Source of the DNA: Bog-756 sp963824645
GTDB lineage: Bacteria; Actinomycetota; Acidimicrobiia; Acidimicrobiales; RAAP-2
DNA: 64,000 bases
NCBI GenBank assembly: GCA_963824645.1
Contig: CAWGQC010000014.1
Location: forward strand, 1-64,000
Direction: 5' to 3'
Below, one piece after another: positions 17,374 through 25,469 of this stretch. The notes beneath the pieces are model-generated. The model was not told the origin of the DNA, searched no databases, and saw only the letters and a program-made list of their open reading frames with translations. Position numbers and translations under genes: made by a program. Positions within the stretch are counted from its first letter, which is position 1. Every line of letters begins with the position of its first letter.

Positions 17374-18249
17374 TCACCCCAGACCGAGGACACGCAGGGC
17401 ATTGGTACGGAGGAATTTGGGCCATACCCGGTCGTCGAACCCGACCGAAGGCAACTCGGTCATGATCCGCTCCAGTGAGAGGCCCATCGGAAAATAGCCG
17501 GCGTAGATGATCTTGTCGGCTCCGCGGCTGTTGGCGTAGTCGATGATGGCCCGGGGGTAGTACTTGGGGGCGAAAGCGCTCGTGGAGTAATGCAGGCCCG
17601 GCCACTTGAGCATGAGCTTGACGGCCAGGTCGGTCCACGGCTCACATCCATGGCGGGTCACCAGGACCAGATCGGGAAAGTCGAACATGACCTCATCGAT
17701 GAGCTCCACGTGTTGGCAGGCGGCCTTGACACGGGGTCCGGGTATGCCGGCACAGCAGAAGACGGGGATGGACAGCTCGACGCACTTGGCGTAGAGCGGG
17801 TACATCAGCTTGTCGTTGATCGGCACCTGGGGGAAGGTGCCGGCCGGAAATACGCCGACAGCGCGCACGCCGTACGTCTCGTACTGCTCGACCAGTCGGC
17901 GGATGCCGGCCATGCCATCGTTGGGGTCAGGGTTGGCGCAGGGAATGAACCGATCAGGATGCGTCCCCACTGCCTCGGCGCCCACCCCGTCGGGATCGTC
18001 GACACCGATCAGTCCCATCTCGACTCCCCACAGATCCATCTCGCGGAAGGTCACGCCGATCGGATCGGTTGCACCTTTCAAATTCTTGCCCGGAACCTGC
18101 TTGAACATGTACTCGACCGGGAACTCGAACTCCTCCCGGGATTCGACGTCCTTGGTCTGTCGGGTGATGAAGCGGTAAGCCTCCTTCATATCGGCGTGCG
18201 GGAAACCGACCATCGTGTCTATTACCCCGAGATCCTTTGGCATGCCCAT
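17374..18249 (-). CDS. Amidohydrolase-2 family TIM-barrel hydrolase/decarboxylase
   Basis: A 291-residue member of the amidohydrolase-2 group (ACMSD-like). It starts with GVIDTMVGFPHADMKEAY. This is the slot where classical members have DxHxH, but here the first His pair is replaced by DTMVGFPH. Later elements include the CCAGIPGP segment, LVLVTRHGCEPW and KIIYAGYFPMGLSLERI, where a catalytic Asp would normally follow SDYP. The altered metal motif suggests changed chemistry or a single-metal enzyme. Related proteins are frequent in actinobacteria near aromatic or steroid catabolism genes. Function is unknown. Confidence 0.7.
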   Translation of the reverse strand: MGMPKDLGVIDTMVGFPHADMKEAYRFITRQTKDVESREEFEFPVEYMFKQVPGKNLKGATDPIGVTFREMDLWGVEMGLIGVDDPDGVGAEAVGTHPDRFIPCANPDPNDGMAGIRRLVEQYETYGVRAVGVFPAGTFPQVPINDKLMYPLYAKCVELSIPVFCCAGIPGPRVKAACQHVELIDEVMFDFPDLVLVTRHGCEPWTDLAVKLMLKWPGLHYSTSAFAPKYYPRAIIDYANSRGADKIIYAGYFPMGLSLERIMTELPSVGFDDRVWPKFLRTNALRVLGLG

Positions 18250-18356
18250 GTGTAGGTCATTCCTCTCTGTCGGCCGGAGTGGTCCATTCCACCAGTGCCC
18301 ACTCCCGACCCAACCCGGATCCGGACGTTAATCGAACCACCGTGAACGTCCTCTTC

Positions 18357-19214
18357 TCACCCCCTATCGTCCGGGCGAGCGGCGCGGGCCGTCCAGCGGC
18401 CGTCCTGCTGATCCACCACAACGTCGACTCCGAAGGCATCGGAAACCGCCCCACTGGTCAGCACTTCCTCGATCCTGCCGGCAGCGCGCACCGTCCCTTG
18501 GCGCAACAGACCGGCATGGGTCACGCCGGGCGGGATCTCCTCGAGGTGGTGGGTGACCAGAACCAGCGGGGGCACCGAGGGAGTGCCGGCCAGGGAGGCC
18601 AGACGAGTCAGAAGCCGCTCGCGGGCCCCGAGGTCGAGGCCGGCGGCCGGTTCGTCCATGAGGATCAACTCCGGCCTCCCCATCAGGGCCCGGGCCAGAA
18701 GCACCTGCTGGCGTTCTCCTTCCGAGAGGAGTCCGAAAGGTCGCTGAGCAAAGCTGGTGCTTCCGAATCCGGCTTCGGACAACAGGCCCCGGGCCTCGTG
18801 TTCGTCGTCGGTGGTGTATTCGTTCCACCACGTCTCGAGGGCAGCGTGCCGACCGGTCAAAACGACCTCGACGGCCGGTATGTCGGGGCGCAGGGTCCGG
18901 GTCACCGATGCGCTGACCACCGCGATCCGCTTGCGCAACTCGCGCATGTCGACCCGTCCCAACCGCTCCCCCAGTATCTCGACGGTGCCACGGGTGGGCC
19001 ACAGGGCCGAACCAGCCACCTTGAGCAGTGTGGTCTTTCCCGATCCGTTGGGCCCCAGAAGGGCCCAACGCTGGCCGGGTCCCACCGACCAGGTGATGTC
19101 ATCCAGAAGGGCGACACCCTGGCGTACCACCGACATATGGTCGATGGCGATCACCGAAGTGTCGGACGACAGTCCTGGGAGGAGCGGATCAACGGGCACA
19201 GAACAGGGTGCCAC
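18357..19214 (-). CDS. ABC transporter ATP-binding protein (orphan)
   Basis: A 285-residue ATPase with Walker A GPNGSGKTT (near residue 54), signature LSEGERQQ, Walker B LILMDEPAAGLD and the switch His in LVTHHLEEIP. The sequence TSVIAIDHMSVVRQGVALLDDITW at the start resembles ModF/YlmA-type single ATPases. No permease gene is adjacent, as is common for this orphan group. The N-terminal ~20 residues vary and the start may lie further in. Substrate or role is unknown; transport partners elsewhere or a non-transport role are both possible. Confidence 0.85.
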   Translation of the reverse strand: MAPCSVPVDPLLPGLSSDTSVIAIDHMSVVRQGVALLDDITWSVGPGQRWALLGPNGSGKTTLLKVAGSALWPTRGTVEILGERLGRVDMRELRKRIAVVSASVTRTLRPDIPAVEVVLTGRHAALETWWNEYTTDDEHEARGLLSEAGFGSTSFAQRPFGLLSEGERQQVLLARALMGRPELILMDEPAAGLDLGARERLLTRLASLAGTPSVPPLVLVTHHLEEIPPGVTHAGLLRQGTVRAAGRIEEVLTSGAVSDAFGVDVVVDQQDGRWTARAARPDDRG

Positions 19215-19301
19215 ACGCTCGACCCTCCGCTTCCCCTCCCCGGCCCGATCCGTCTCGTGCGACCGGGAGTTCCGGAATCCGGCCCGGTCCGCCCCGACAG
19301 G

Positions 19302-19607
19302 TCAGTCCAACTGCATGCCATACGAGCCGACCACTTCAGCGTCGGATTGGGTTGGCCCGTCGACCAGACGCCCGGAGATGGTCGATTGAAACGCTTCGAA
19401 AGCTGCGGACGTCGACAACGGGTTGTCGTCGCCGTCGAGTACGGCGACGTGGAGAAATGTGACTCCATCGGTGAGTCGGAAAGCCGTGTAGTGGAACCCA
19501 TCGGGCTGAACCTCGGCCAACTCGGCAAAAACCTTTCCGATCAGACGGGCGTTCTCATCGGCCAGTTCCGGCTTGGTCTGGTACCGGATCACCTTGGCGA
19601 CGGTCAT
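19302..19607 (-). CDS. Small ferredoxin-fold (ABM-like) protein
   Basis: A 101-residue protein beginning TVAKVIRYQTKPELADEN with a beta-alpha-beta pattern that suits the dimeric alpha/beta barrel (antibiotic-biosynthesis-monooxygenase) fold. It has the usual strand around TFLHVAVLDGDDNPL and a helix AAFEAFQSTIS. No catalytic residues are recognised. Similar small proteins occur singly in many actinobacteria. It is separated from the ABC ATPase by 87 nt and from the upstream operon by 73 nt on the same strand. Confidence 0.65.
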   Translation of the reverse strand: MTVAKVIRYQTKPELADENARLIGKVFAELAEVQPDGFHYTAFRLTDGVTFLHVAVLDGDDNPLSTSAAFEAFQSTISGRLVDGPTQSDAEVVGSYGMQLD

Positions 19608-19680
19608 GGTCTACCTCCGAGCTGTTAGTTGGATGGTGCATACGGACAGGTCCCACAGTGTTCCCAGTGGCCCGCTTCGA

Positions 19681-20091
19681 TCACTGCCCTCCTAGCGCCC
19701 GCATCTTGTTGTTGCGGGCTTCGTGGGTCAGCTCAGCGCGACCGAGGGTTTCCAGGAGCGGTGGGAGGTACATGCCGAACCGGCCCCGGTAGCCGTTGCG
19801 CAAGCCGTACCAGCCCCCCACCGGATTGTCGGGCGAACGGCCCCACGCCTCGACAGTGCCCGGCGCCGCCGGCTTTTTCTCGTCGGCCGCGCCGAGCGGC
19901 ACCCAGTCGCCCTGTTGGATGAGCCAGGCGTGGAGGTCGTCGATGGCCCGCAGGTGGTATTTCAACGTGGTGGAGCCCACCTGGCACACGAGCGAAGGAG
20001 GCTCAGCTGCCGCGTCTCGGTACATGGTGTAGGCCGAAGACCCCGGTGGCGTAGTCAACCTCCACGGATCCTGCTGGGTGCCTTCTGTCAT
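19681..20091 (-). CDS. Conserved actinobacterial protein downstream of ArsR-SRPBCC
   Basis: A 136-residue protein starting MTEGTQQDPWRL. It has a Trp/Tyr-rich C-terminal half (NPVGGWYGLRNGYRGRFGMYLPPLL) and resembles the DUF6855 type of hypothetical protein; I cannot assign a function. It starts within the stop of the SRPBCC gene (ATGA, 20088-20091) and is the third gene of the arsR operon, so it should respond to the same signal. A stretch YRGRFGMYLPPLLETLGRAELT could be a DNA- or ligand-binding helix but no motif is proven. Confidence 0.65.
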   Translation of the reverse strand: MTEGTQQDPWRLTTPPGSSAYTMYRDAAAEPPSLVCQVGSTTLKYHLRAIDDLHAWLIQQGDWVPLGAADEKKPAAPGTVEAWGRSPDNPVGGWYGLRNGYRGRFGMYLPPLLETLGRAELTHEARNNKMRALGGQ

Positions 20092-20537
20092 TGCCTGGCT
20101 CCTTTCGGAATCGCCGCTTGGAAGAAGGGGATCAGGGTTTGCCAACCACCCAGGTTCTGGCTCCGCCGGTCTTCGCCCACCGCTCCCAGTCGTTCCCATC
20201 CGCGGTGCTCGATCTCGACCCGGGTCAGAGCAGCGCCCTGGGCCAGAAAATGGATCTCGACCTCAGTGGCATCGACGCGCTCTCGGCCGATGTGCCACAG
20301 GTAAGCCAGTCGGGTGGGCGGTTCCCAGGCCGTGACCTCACCCCAGTCGTGTTCGACACCATCGGGCCCGCGCTCATAGATCCTCCCCCCGATCCCTGAT
20401 TGGAGGACGACCCGTTCCGCCTGTCCTGTCACGGTGTGGTCAGGTGGCCACCAGGTTCCGATTTCCGAGGTCCAGGTGGCGAACGCATGGTCGGATGAGC
20501 AGGCCACATCGAAGGAGAACCTGAGTGGGTCGGTCAT
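20088..20537 (-). CDS. SRPBCC/AHSA1-type START-domain protein
   Basis: A 149-residue AHSA1-like protein: LRFSFDVACSSDHAFATWT at the N-terminus, the WWPPDHTVTG loop and the C-terminal helix after LTRVEIEHRGWERLG. SRPBCC domains bind hydrophobic ligands in a deep cavity. AHSA1-type members placed behind an ArsR regulator are a widespread actinobacterial pair whose ligand is unknown. It overlaps the arsR stop by ATGA (20534-20537) and overlaps the next gene likewise. No catalytic residue can be named. Confidence 0.85.
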   Translation of the reverse strand: MTDPLRFSFDVACSSDHAFATWTSEIGTWWPPDHTVTGQAERVVLQSGIGGRIYERGPDGVEHDWGEVTAWEPPTRLAYLWHIGRERVDATEVEIHFLAQGAALTRVEIEHRGWERLGAVGEDRRSQNLGGWQTLIPFFQAAIPKGARQ

Positions 20538-20899
20538 GTCCTCTTCCCATCGGTGTTTTCGGCCAGCAGCCGAAACCGTGCCGCAGCCTCACCCCACACG
20601 CCTTCGAGATAGGTCTGGACGGCCCGCATCCCCTGATCCTGCAAGTGGTAGATCCGTCGGGTACCCCGAGCCTCTTCGGCCACCAGACCTGCGTCTTTCA
20701 ACAGGCGAAGATGGCGGGAGACAGCGGGCCGACTGATGGGCATGGCCTCGGCGATCTCTTGCACGGGCTTGTCACCGTCGCTCAAAAGGCGCAGGATCTG
20801 ACGTCGATTGGGATCGCCCAGGGCCTCAAAGGGATCGCCTCCGGCGATCGTCGGTGTTGCCGCCTGAACGGATTGACCGGCAGAGCGTGCCACCGTCAT
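20534..20899 (-). CDS. ArsR-family winged-helix repressor
   Basis: A 121-residue regulator with the ArsR winged helix: DPFEALGDPNRRQILRLLSDGDKPVQEIAEAM, recognition helix ISRPAVSRHLRLLKDAGLV and wing EEARGTRRIYHL. There is no metal-binding Cys box in the recognition helix, so this is the non-metal ArsR type typically paired with SRPBCC genes. It heads a three-gene operon, and the nested palindromes at 20911-20951 just upstream are a strong candidate for its autoregulatory operator. Confidence 0.88.
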   Translation of the reverse strand: MTVARSAGQSVQAATPTIAGGDPFEALGDPNRRQILRLLSDGDKPVQEIAEAMPISRPAVSRHLRLLKDAGLVAEEARGTRRIYHLQDQGMRAVQTYLEGVWGEAAARFRLLAENTDGKRT

Positions 20900-20910
20900 C
20901 TCCCGTGTTC

Positions 20911-20951
20911 ATTGGTAACGATGCCGTTACGGTAACAGAATGGTTACCAAT
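20911..20951. promoter_or_regulatory. Nested palindromic operator upstream of arsR
   Basis: ATTGGTAAC (20911-20919) is the exact inverse of GTTACCAAT (20943-20951). Inside them lie GTAACG-atgc-CGTTAC (20915-20930) and the perfect palindrome GTTACGGTAAC (20926-20936). The GTTAC unit thus occurs four times in alternating orientation. The site begins 12 nt from the arsR start, the expected place for autorepression by cooperative dimers. Confidence 0.65.
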
Positions 20952-21081
20952 TGGCGACGGGGCCGGTCATCTCCGCTCACAGTTGGCGGTCCGCCCCAAC
21001 GGAACAATGGCGCCTGCCCCGGACGGGCCCGCTGTGGTGTCGGTCCTCAGCCGCCGGGGCGGAAGTGGGCCGGCCGACCGA

Positions 21082-21708
21082 CTACGAGCGGGCGGCGAGG
21101 GTGGCCACGCCGTCGCCAACCAGATCAACGTCCGCTCCCGCCCGTCCGGTCATGGCCAGTATCAACGAGACCAGTGGACCCGCCACCTCCGGACCCTCCC
21201 CGTAGGACCAGTCGATGTCGGTGGACCGGAGTCCCAGTCCGGCGATCCGCCGCCTGGCGCCGATCAGAAGATTGGTTTTCTTCCAGCTGTCGGCCAGGGC
21301 CACCAAGGCACCTTCGGGGGAGGTGTGCTCGATCCCCAAGGGCCGACGAATGTCCTCACCGTGGACGATGATCTCACCGAGCATGGCCATGACCGGGGCC
21401 GGCGGATGATTGGTGGTCGTGGTCCGGGCCCGCAGGCGACTGACCAGAGCCTCCGGACCGATCGAACCAAGCCGTTTGGCCGCCCGGTCAGTGAACACGT
21501 TGAATCGGAATCGGGCCGAAATCAGCTCCTTGTAGAAATTGAGCGGCGTCTGCTCGGCGGCGGCCAGGACATGGCCCGCCGTGTCCTGCACAGTCCAACC
21601 GGCGCACCACGAGGCCGATCCCCACTGGCCGGGGGCCAGGCTCGACCAGGTGTCGGCCAGATCGGATCGCTCCGAATGAATGTACTTCCAGGTCTCTTTG
21701 GCGTTCAC
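21082..21708 (-). CDS. Mycothiol-dependent maleylpyruvate isomerase-like DinB-fold protein
   Basis: A 208-residue protein of the MDMPI N-domain/TIGR03083 type. It begins with a four-helix DinB bundle (SLAPGQWGSASWCAGWTVQDTAGHVLAA) in which the Trp-Cys-x-GW-x(7)-H pattern supplies the metal His. A second His is in GEIIVHGEDIRRPLGI and the third site lies further on. Such proteins use mycothiol or act on unknown thiols in actinobacteria. It is alone, with 182 nt to the ArsR operon start on the same strand. The substrate is unknown. Confidence 0.8.
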   Translation of the reverse strand: MNAKETWKYIHSERSDLADTWSSLAPGQWGSASWCAGWTVQDTAGHVLAAAEQTPLNFYKELISARFRFNVFTDRAAKRLGSIGPEALVSRLRARTTTTNHPPAPVMAMLGEIIVHGEDIRRPLGIEHTSPEGALVALADSWKKTNLLIGARRRIAGLGLRSTDIDWSYGEGPEVAGPLVSLILAMTGRAGADVDLVGDGVATLAARS

Positions 21709-21818
21709 ATCGTTCTCCGTCCCGCCCGTCGACCCCTCACACTACTGACGGATGCCCTCAGGCTGATGTGCTGTTCCGCATACCGGGGCGACGGGATCGA
21801 CTTCTCCGACGGCGTCGG

Positions 21819-22961
21819 CTAGAGACTGTCGTGAGTGTCGGGCAGAGTCTTTGCCGTCCACGCCAGACCGATGCACATCTCGTCCGACGATCCATCGCCC
21901 CAGGTGACGAAGTGGGATGGGGCCTTGCGCAAGGTGGGCAATTCCTGAGCCAGAGCCGGGTCGTAGCTGCAAGTGACCTGTACCGGTTCGCCTGCGGTGA
22001 CCCGAATGGGCTTGGTCAAATTATAGGAACGCTGATAGTGGAAGTTGTAGTCAGGAACGTTCAAGACGGTCAACGCCTCAGGTGTTCCCGGGTTGAGCAC
22101 CATCTTGAAGGTTCGGCCCAGGAGATGCATATGCGCTTGCACCCTGACGATGTAGCCGCTCTTGCCGATTGACGAGTTACAAGAAGTCGAGTCGCCAACC
22201 GGAGGATCAGACGGGTTGCGCCCGCACAGCGCCTCTATGCCATCCACTTCCTCGACAGCTGTCTGGCCGAATCGTTGGCCTTGGTTGGCCAGGGATGCCG
22301 CCCGGTTACAAAGGGGACCCGTCACACCTGCGGGACACGGAATGTCGGGCGGGGCCAGCATCAGGTTGAGATGAAGGGGCAGAAGCGGAGTCGACATGGG
22401 CACAGTGCGCAGAACCAGCGAGTTCTGTACGGGTTTGTCGCCGATGAGCAGGTTGTAATGAACCTGCATGATCACCAAGCTCCCAGCCGGAAGCACGACC
22501 CCGGTCCCCTTGGGGAGGTCGTCCGCCCCGTGACCGGGCGCCCAGAAACTGAGCAGGGGTACCTGGGAGAGATCGCCCAGAGACGTATTGGGCAACGCTC
22601 CTTCTCCAAAGCAGGTCCAGCCTTTACCGACTTCATTGTCCCGCTCAGCCGTTGCCGACAACGAGGGCGATACCAGGTAGAGGGCGGCGTGGTGGACTTC
22701 AGTGCTGCCCGGAAAGAACTGACTGGAGATGATGTATGAGCTCTTGGTCAGGTGGGGGTTCAACAGCGTGCAGTGATAGTCGTCCGTGGTTCCCGGCGCA
22801 GCGGTCGGCTTATAAGGGTGCGGCACCTCAAGCGAGATGGTCGAGACCCGGTCCGCCGAACTCGGGGCCGCCGGAGCTGCGGTCGCCATTCTCACGGCGA
22901 AGACCGTGCTCAACACCAGCACCACGCCGACCAGCACGATGGCCAGACGATGCTTCCGCAT
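21819..22961 (-). CDS. Exported copper type II (PHM/DBM-like) monooxygenase, copy 1
   Basis: This 380-residue protein starts with a signal anchor/peptide (MRKHRLAIVLVGVVLVLSTVF, residues 1-28). It carries both copper sites of the ascorbate-dependent monooxygenase fold: CuH ligands His90-His91 (VHHAAL) and His169 (VHYN), and CuM ligands His277 and His279 (AHMHLLG) with Met362 (DEMCIGL). Bacterial members are uncharacterised relatives of peptidylglycine and dopamine monooxygenases. Eight or more Cys residues suggest disulfides outside the cell. A paralogue lies at 26786-27985 in the same orientation. Activity is inference from ligand conservation. Confidence 0.8.
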   Translation of the reverse strand: MRKHRLAIVLVGVVLVLSTVFAVRMATAAPAAPSSADRVSTISLEVPHPYKPTAAPGTTDDYHCTLLNPHLTKSSYIISSQFFPGSTEVHHAALYLVSPSLSATAERDNEVGKGWTCFGEGALPNTSLGDLSQVPLLSFWAPGHGADDLPKGTGVVLPAGSLVIMQVHYNLLIGDKPVQNSLVLRTVPMSTPLLPLHLNLMLAPPDIPCPAGVTGPLCNRAASLANQGQRFGQTAVEEVDGIEALCGRNPSDPPVGDSTSCNSSIGKSGYIVRVQAHMHLLGRTFKMVLNPGTPEALTVLNVPDYNFHYQRSYNLTKPIRVTAGEPVQVTCSYDPALAQELPTLRKAPSHFVTWGDGSSDEMCIGLAWTAKTLPDTHDSL

Positions 22962-23517
22962 ACCGTCAAACTAACGCTCCGTCAGCCCGGCTGCATGGTT
23001 CCGGTTTCCGAGGCAGCTCAGGACGAAGCCGAGCATGCCCGGCGTGCTCGAATTGCTCGGGCCGGGACGGCCCCCGCATTGATGGCGACATCCTCGGCCC
23101 GCGGCCCAGCCCATCGGCTCGATGGACGTCGTGGGCTCCCACCAACGCCTTCTATCTGTGTCCGAGCCCCAACGCCGGTTCCCTGCGCTGGCGCAGGAGT
23201 GGGACCGATTTGTCGAGAATTCCCCCAACCCGGTAATCGGAGTGTGAGTCATCTTCAGTGAAACCTTTGCCACCGACAAGACATGGTTGCTGAGTCCCAG
23301 CTGTGAATATCGAACACTTTTGGGGCCGAAACCCGAGTGTTGACGACGAGCGCGTTCAGGTGGCCACAGAGGGTGAAATGAAATCAATCAGCGTCGAAGA
23401 ACGCGCCCCACGTCGTCATGAAAATTGTTCAAACGAACGATTGACTTGGACGGCGTTGATCGGTACCGTGTCGTCGGACGCACCATCTGGCGTCTCACTT
23501 ACGAAAGGAACGGCGGA
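22962..23517. other. 556-nt intergenic region
   Basis: No supported gene was found. The plus-strand side must contain the promoter for the secreted protein at 23518; an AAAGGAAC ribosome site sits just before that ATG. The minus-strand side must hold the promoter of the copper monooxygenase gene. GC content falls here relative to the first 20 kb. Confidence 0.5.
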
Positions 23518-24402
23518 ATGCACAGGAGATTCAGAGTTTTCGCATTTTGCGCGTTGACCGGAGCGTTGGTTCTCGGTACTCCACTGGTGGCCGCTGCCAG
23601 TCCCGCCCAACCCCAGGCCCATCCGTCCAAGGTCAAGAACTACAGCAACAGCTTCAACAGAAGTACCAAGGGATGGTGCAACTTCTCGGGCGATGCGTGC
23701 GATGGAGCCCCCAATGACAGCGGGACCATCGTGAGGACCCAGCAGGAATCGTCCAACTATGCCTACGCCCCCGGCATCAACAGCGAGTCCACTCGGTGGT
23801 ACGCGTTGGTTGACGGGGCCACAGAAGGAACGTCGACCTGCCCCACCTTCCCGGCTCAAGACGAATCATGTGCCGGGCCGTACACCACGTTCGGCAACGT
23901 CAAGGGGAATGACGATGTCTTCGGGAATAGCGAGCATGTCGGTTACACGACGTCGATTGACATCTACTTGGACAACAGTTGGGGCGCGGCCAACCCCGGC
24001 ACCGAGTTCGAATGGGACACGGCCATCAACCAAGCTTCCGGCTCCTTCGGGCAGGATTTCATCTTTACGGCACAAACGGGCACCGGAGGGTTCACCATCG
24101 GGACCGGCAACAACACCACGTCGTCCGTTCCGACTCCGTCTGTCACCATCGACACCTCGGGGTGGTATCGGTTCGTCGAGAACTTCTCCAACGACCCCAG
24201 CACCGGGGACGCTGTGGCGACGCTCTCGATTGTCGACGACGCCACGGCTACGGCGGTGCCTGGTGCTAGTTGGGTCATTCCGGTCGTCTTCAATGGCCAG
24301 CCCGCTCTGACCTCTGCCGTGGGCGGTCCTCTCTACGGTTGGTTCCCCAACGAGAACATCCCTGAGTTGCCCATCGACAACAGCACCCTGCACATAGGGT
24401 AG
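23518..24402 (+). CDS. Secreted beta-sandwich protein of unknown function
   Basis: A 294-residue exported protein. A Sec signal peptide (MHRRFRVFAFCALTGALVLG, cleavage near AAASPAQ, residues ~27-30) precedes a domain rich in Trp, Asp, Gly and Thr. Motifs such as YTTSIDIYLDNSWG and YGWFPNENIPELPIDNSTL near the end are typical of a common actinobacterial secreted jelly-roll-like family. Two Cys pairs (CNFSGDAC, CPTFPAQDESC) probably form disulfides. The ATG follows an AAAGGAAC ribosome site by 8 nt. It lies between the two copper monooxygenase copies, but no link has been shown. Confidence 0.75.
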   Translation: MHRRFRVFAFCALTGALVLGTPLVAAASPAQPQAHPSKVKNYSNSFNRSTKGWCNFSGDACDGAPNDSGTIVRTQQESSNYAYAPGINSESTRWYALVDGATEGTSTCPTFPAQDESCAGPYTTFGNVKGNDDVFGNSEHVGYTTSIDIYLDNSWGAANPGTEFEWDTAINQASGSFGQDFIFTAQTGTGGFTIGTGNNTTSSVPTPSVTIDTSGWYRFVENFSNDPSTGDAVATLSIVDDATATAVPGASWVIPVVFNGQPALTSAVGGPLYGWFPNENIPELPIDNSTLHIG

Positions 24403-24464
24403 AGCAGGACGGCACGGCCGAGCCCTGGGAGCGGGGGGCGAAGGTACCCTTTCACGGCAACGAG

Positions 24465-24478
24465 GAACGGTACCGTTC
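24465..24478. repeat. 14-bp perfect palindrome between convergent genes
   Basis: GAACGGTACCGTTC is a perfect palindrome in the 114-nt gap between two converging genes. It could be part of a terminator stem, but no T-run follows; a protein-binding site is equally possible. Confidence 0.35.
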
Positions 24479-24516
24479 GCCCCTGGTGACGAATGAAAGT
24501 GGTCGGACTGACCGGA

Positions 24517-25206
24517 TCAGGTGGGAAAATCAATCCCGAAGGGCCTGAAACTCTCGAAGGCGGGTTCCACCCGAGGGTCAGGTAGTCGGTAGGCACAGAG
24601 CCGGGTTGGCGAATGGATGACCCGCGGTTCCCACCCGGTATTGACCACGAAGTAATGGACTGCCGTAGCCACCGACAACCAGTGGCCGTCGTCGAGGACG
24701 ATCAACCCACCGGGCCGCACGAGATGGCGAAGGTAGAAGAGATCGACAAAGACATTGTGGAAGATGTGGCTTCCGTCCACGAACGCAGCGTCGGCGGCGA
24801 ACTCTTCGCCCATCAGCCGAGCGAGGGCGAGCTGAGATCTATCAGTCATGAGAGTGCAGAGATTGGTAAGGCCAGCGGAAGAAATGGCTTCCCAGCCGGA
24901 GTTGGCGAATCGATGCTGGTAGGCGTCGATGATGACGTGTTTACCGTCGTGGTGTCCTTGCCTAACCAATGCCTCTCCGATAGCCAGGGCCGAACTGCCG
25001 TAGGCAAGACCGATCTCGATCACCGTCCGGACACTCTCCTCTAAGAGAAGGTCGCGCAGAACGTCGCCGTCCTCCATGGGGAGTGACACCTCCTCGAAGC
25101 TACTTTCGCCGGTCCGATCCGGACCGGACCGGGCCAGACGTAAACGGGTATTGGCGATCGTGGTCAGAAGTTCATCATCGCCGGACACCGGCAAAGTCTC
25201 ACCCAT
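24517..25206 (-). CDS. Class I SAM-dependent methyltransferase (CmcI/TylF-like)
   Basis: A 229-residue Rossmann methyltransferase. Motif I is VIEIGLAYGSSALAIGEAL, motif II DAYQHRF, and the acidic DGSHIFHNVFVDL and LIVLDDGHW follow. The DGSH..DD.H pattern belongs to the cephalosporin hydroxylase/CmcI and Methyltransf_24 family. These enzymes methylate sugar or small-molecule hydroxyls with SAM and a divalent metal. The substrate is unknown. It is a single gene converging with the secreted protein gene. Confidence 0.82.
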   Translation of the reverse strand: MGETLPVSGDDELLTTIANTRLRLARSGPDRTGESSFEEVSLPMEDGDVLRDLLLEESVRTVIEIGLAYGSSALAIGEALVRQGHHDGKHVIIDAYQHRFANSGWEAISSAGLTNLCTLMTDRSQLALARLMGEEFAADAAFVDGSHIFHNVFVDLFYLRHLVRPGGLIVLDDGHWLSVATAVHYFVVNTGWEPRVIHSPTRLCAYRLPDPRVEPAFESFRPFGIDFPT

Positions 25207-25469
25207 TGTGCGATCCTGCGACAGAGCCGGAAAATGGTTCTCCGATCATCAAGGGAAAAAGGAGCATTCCATCAACAGTGGCACGTCGCTCCCACCGCCC
25301 ACGGCCGGCCCGAGGACAACGACAGATGCCGGGTGGCACGGGGGCGAGGCGTCCGGCCTGTACGGCGCATTGGGCGGGCGGGGCTCGGATCCACTCGCGG
25401 GCGCCCCCGGCGGAACCTTCCATTGGGACGGTACTCTCGTGATTGGATTGACTACGGAAAAGGAGGGCC

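Noticed and set aside
22971..23387. Minus-strand open frame in the gap upstream of copper monooxygenase copy 1
   Set aside because: Composition is rich in Arg, Ser and Trp with no domain and it spans the probable promoter region.
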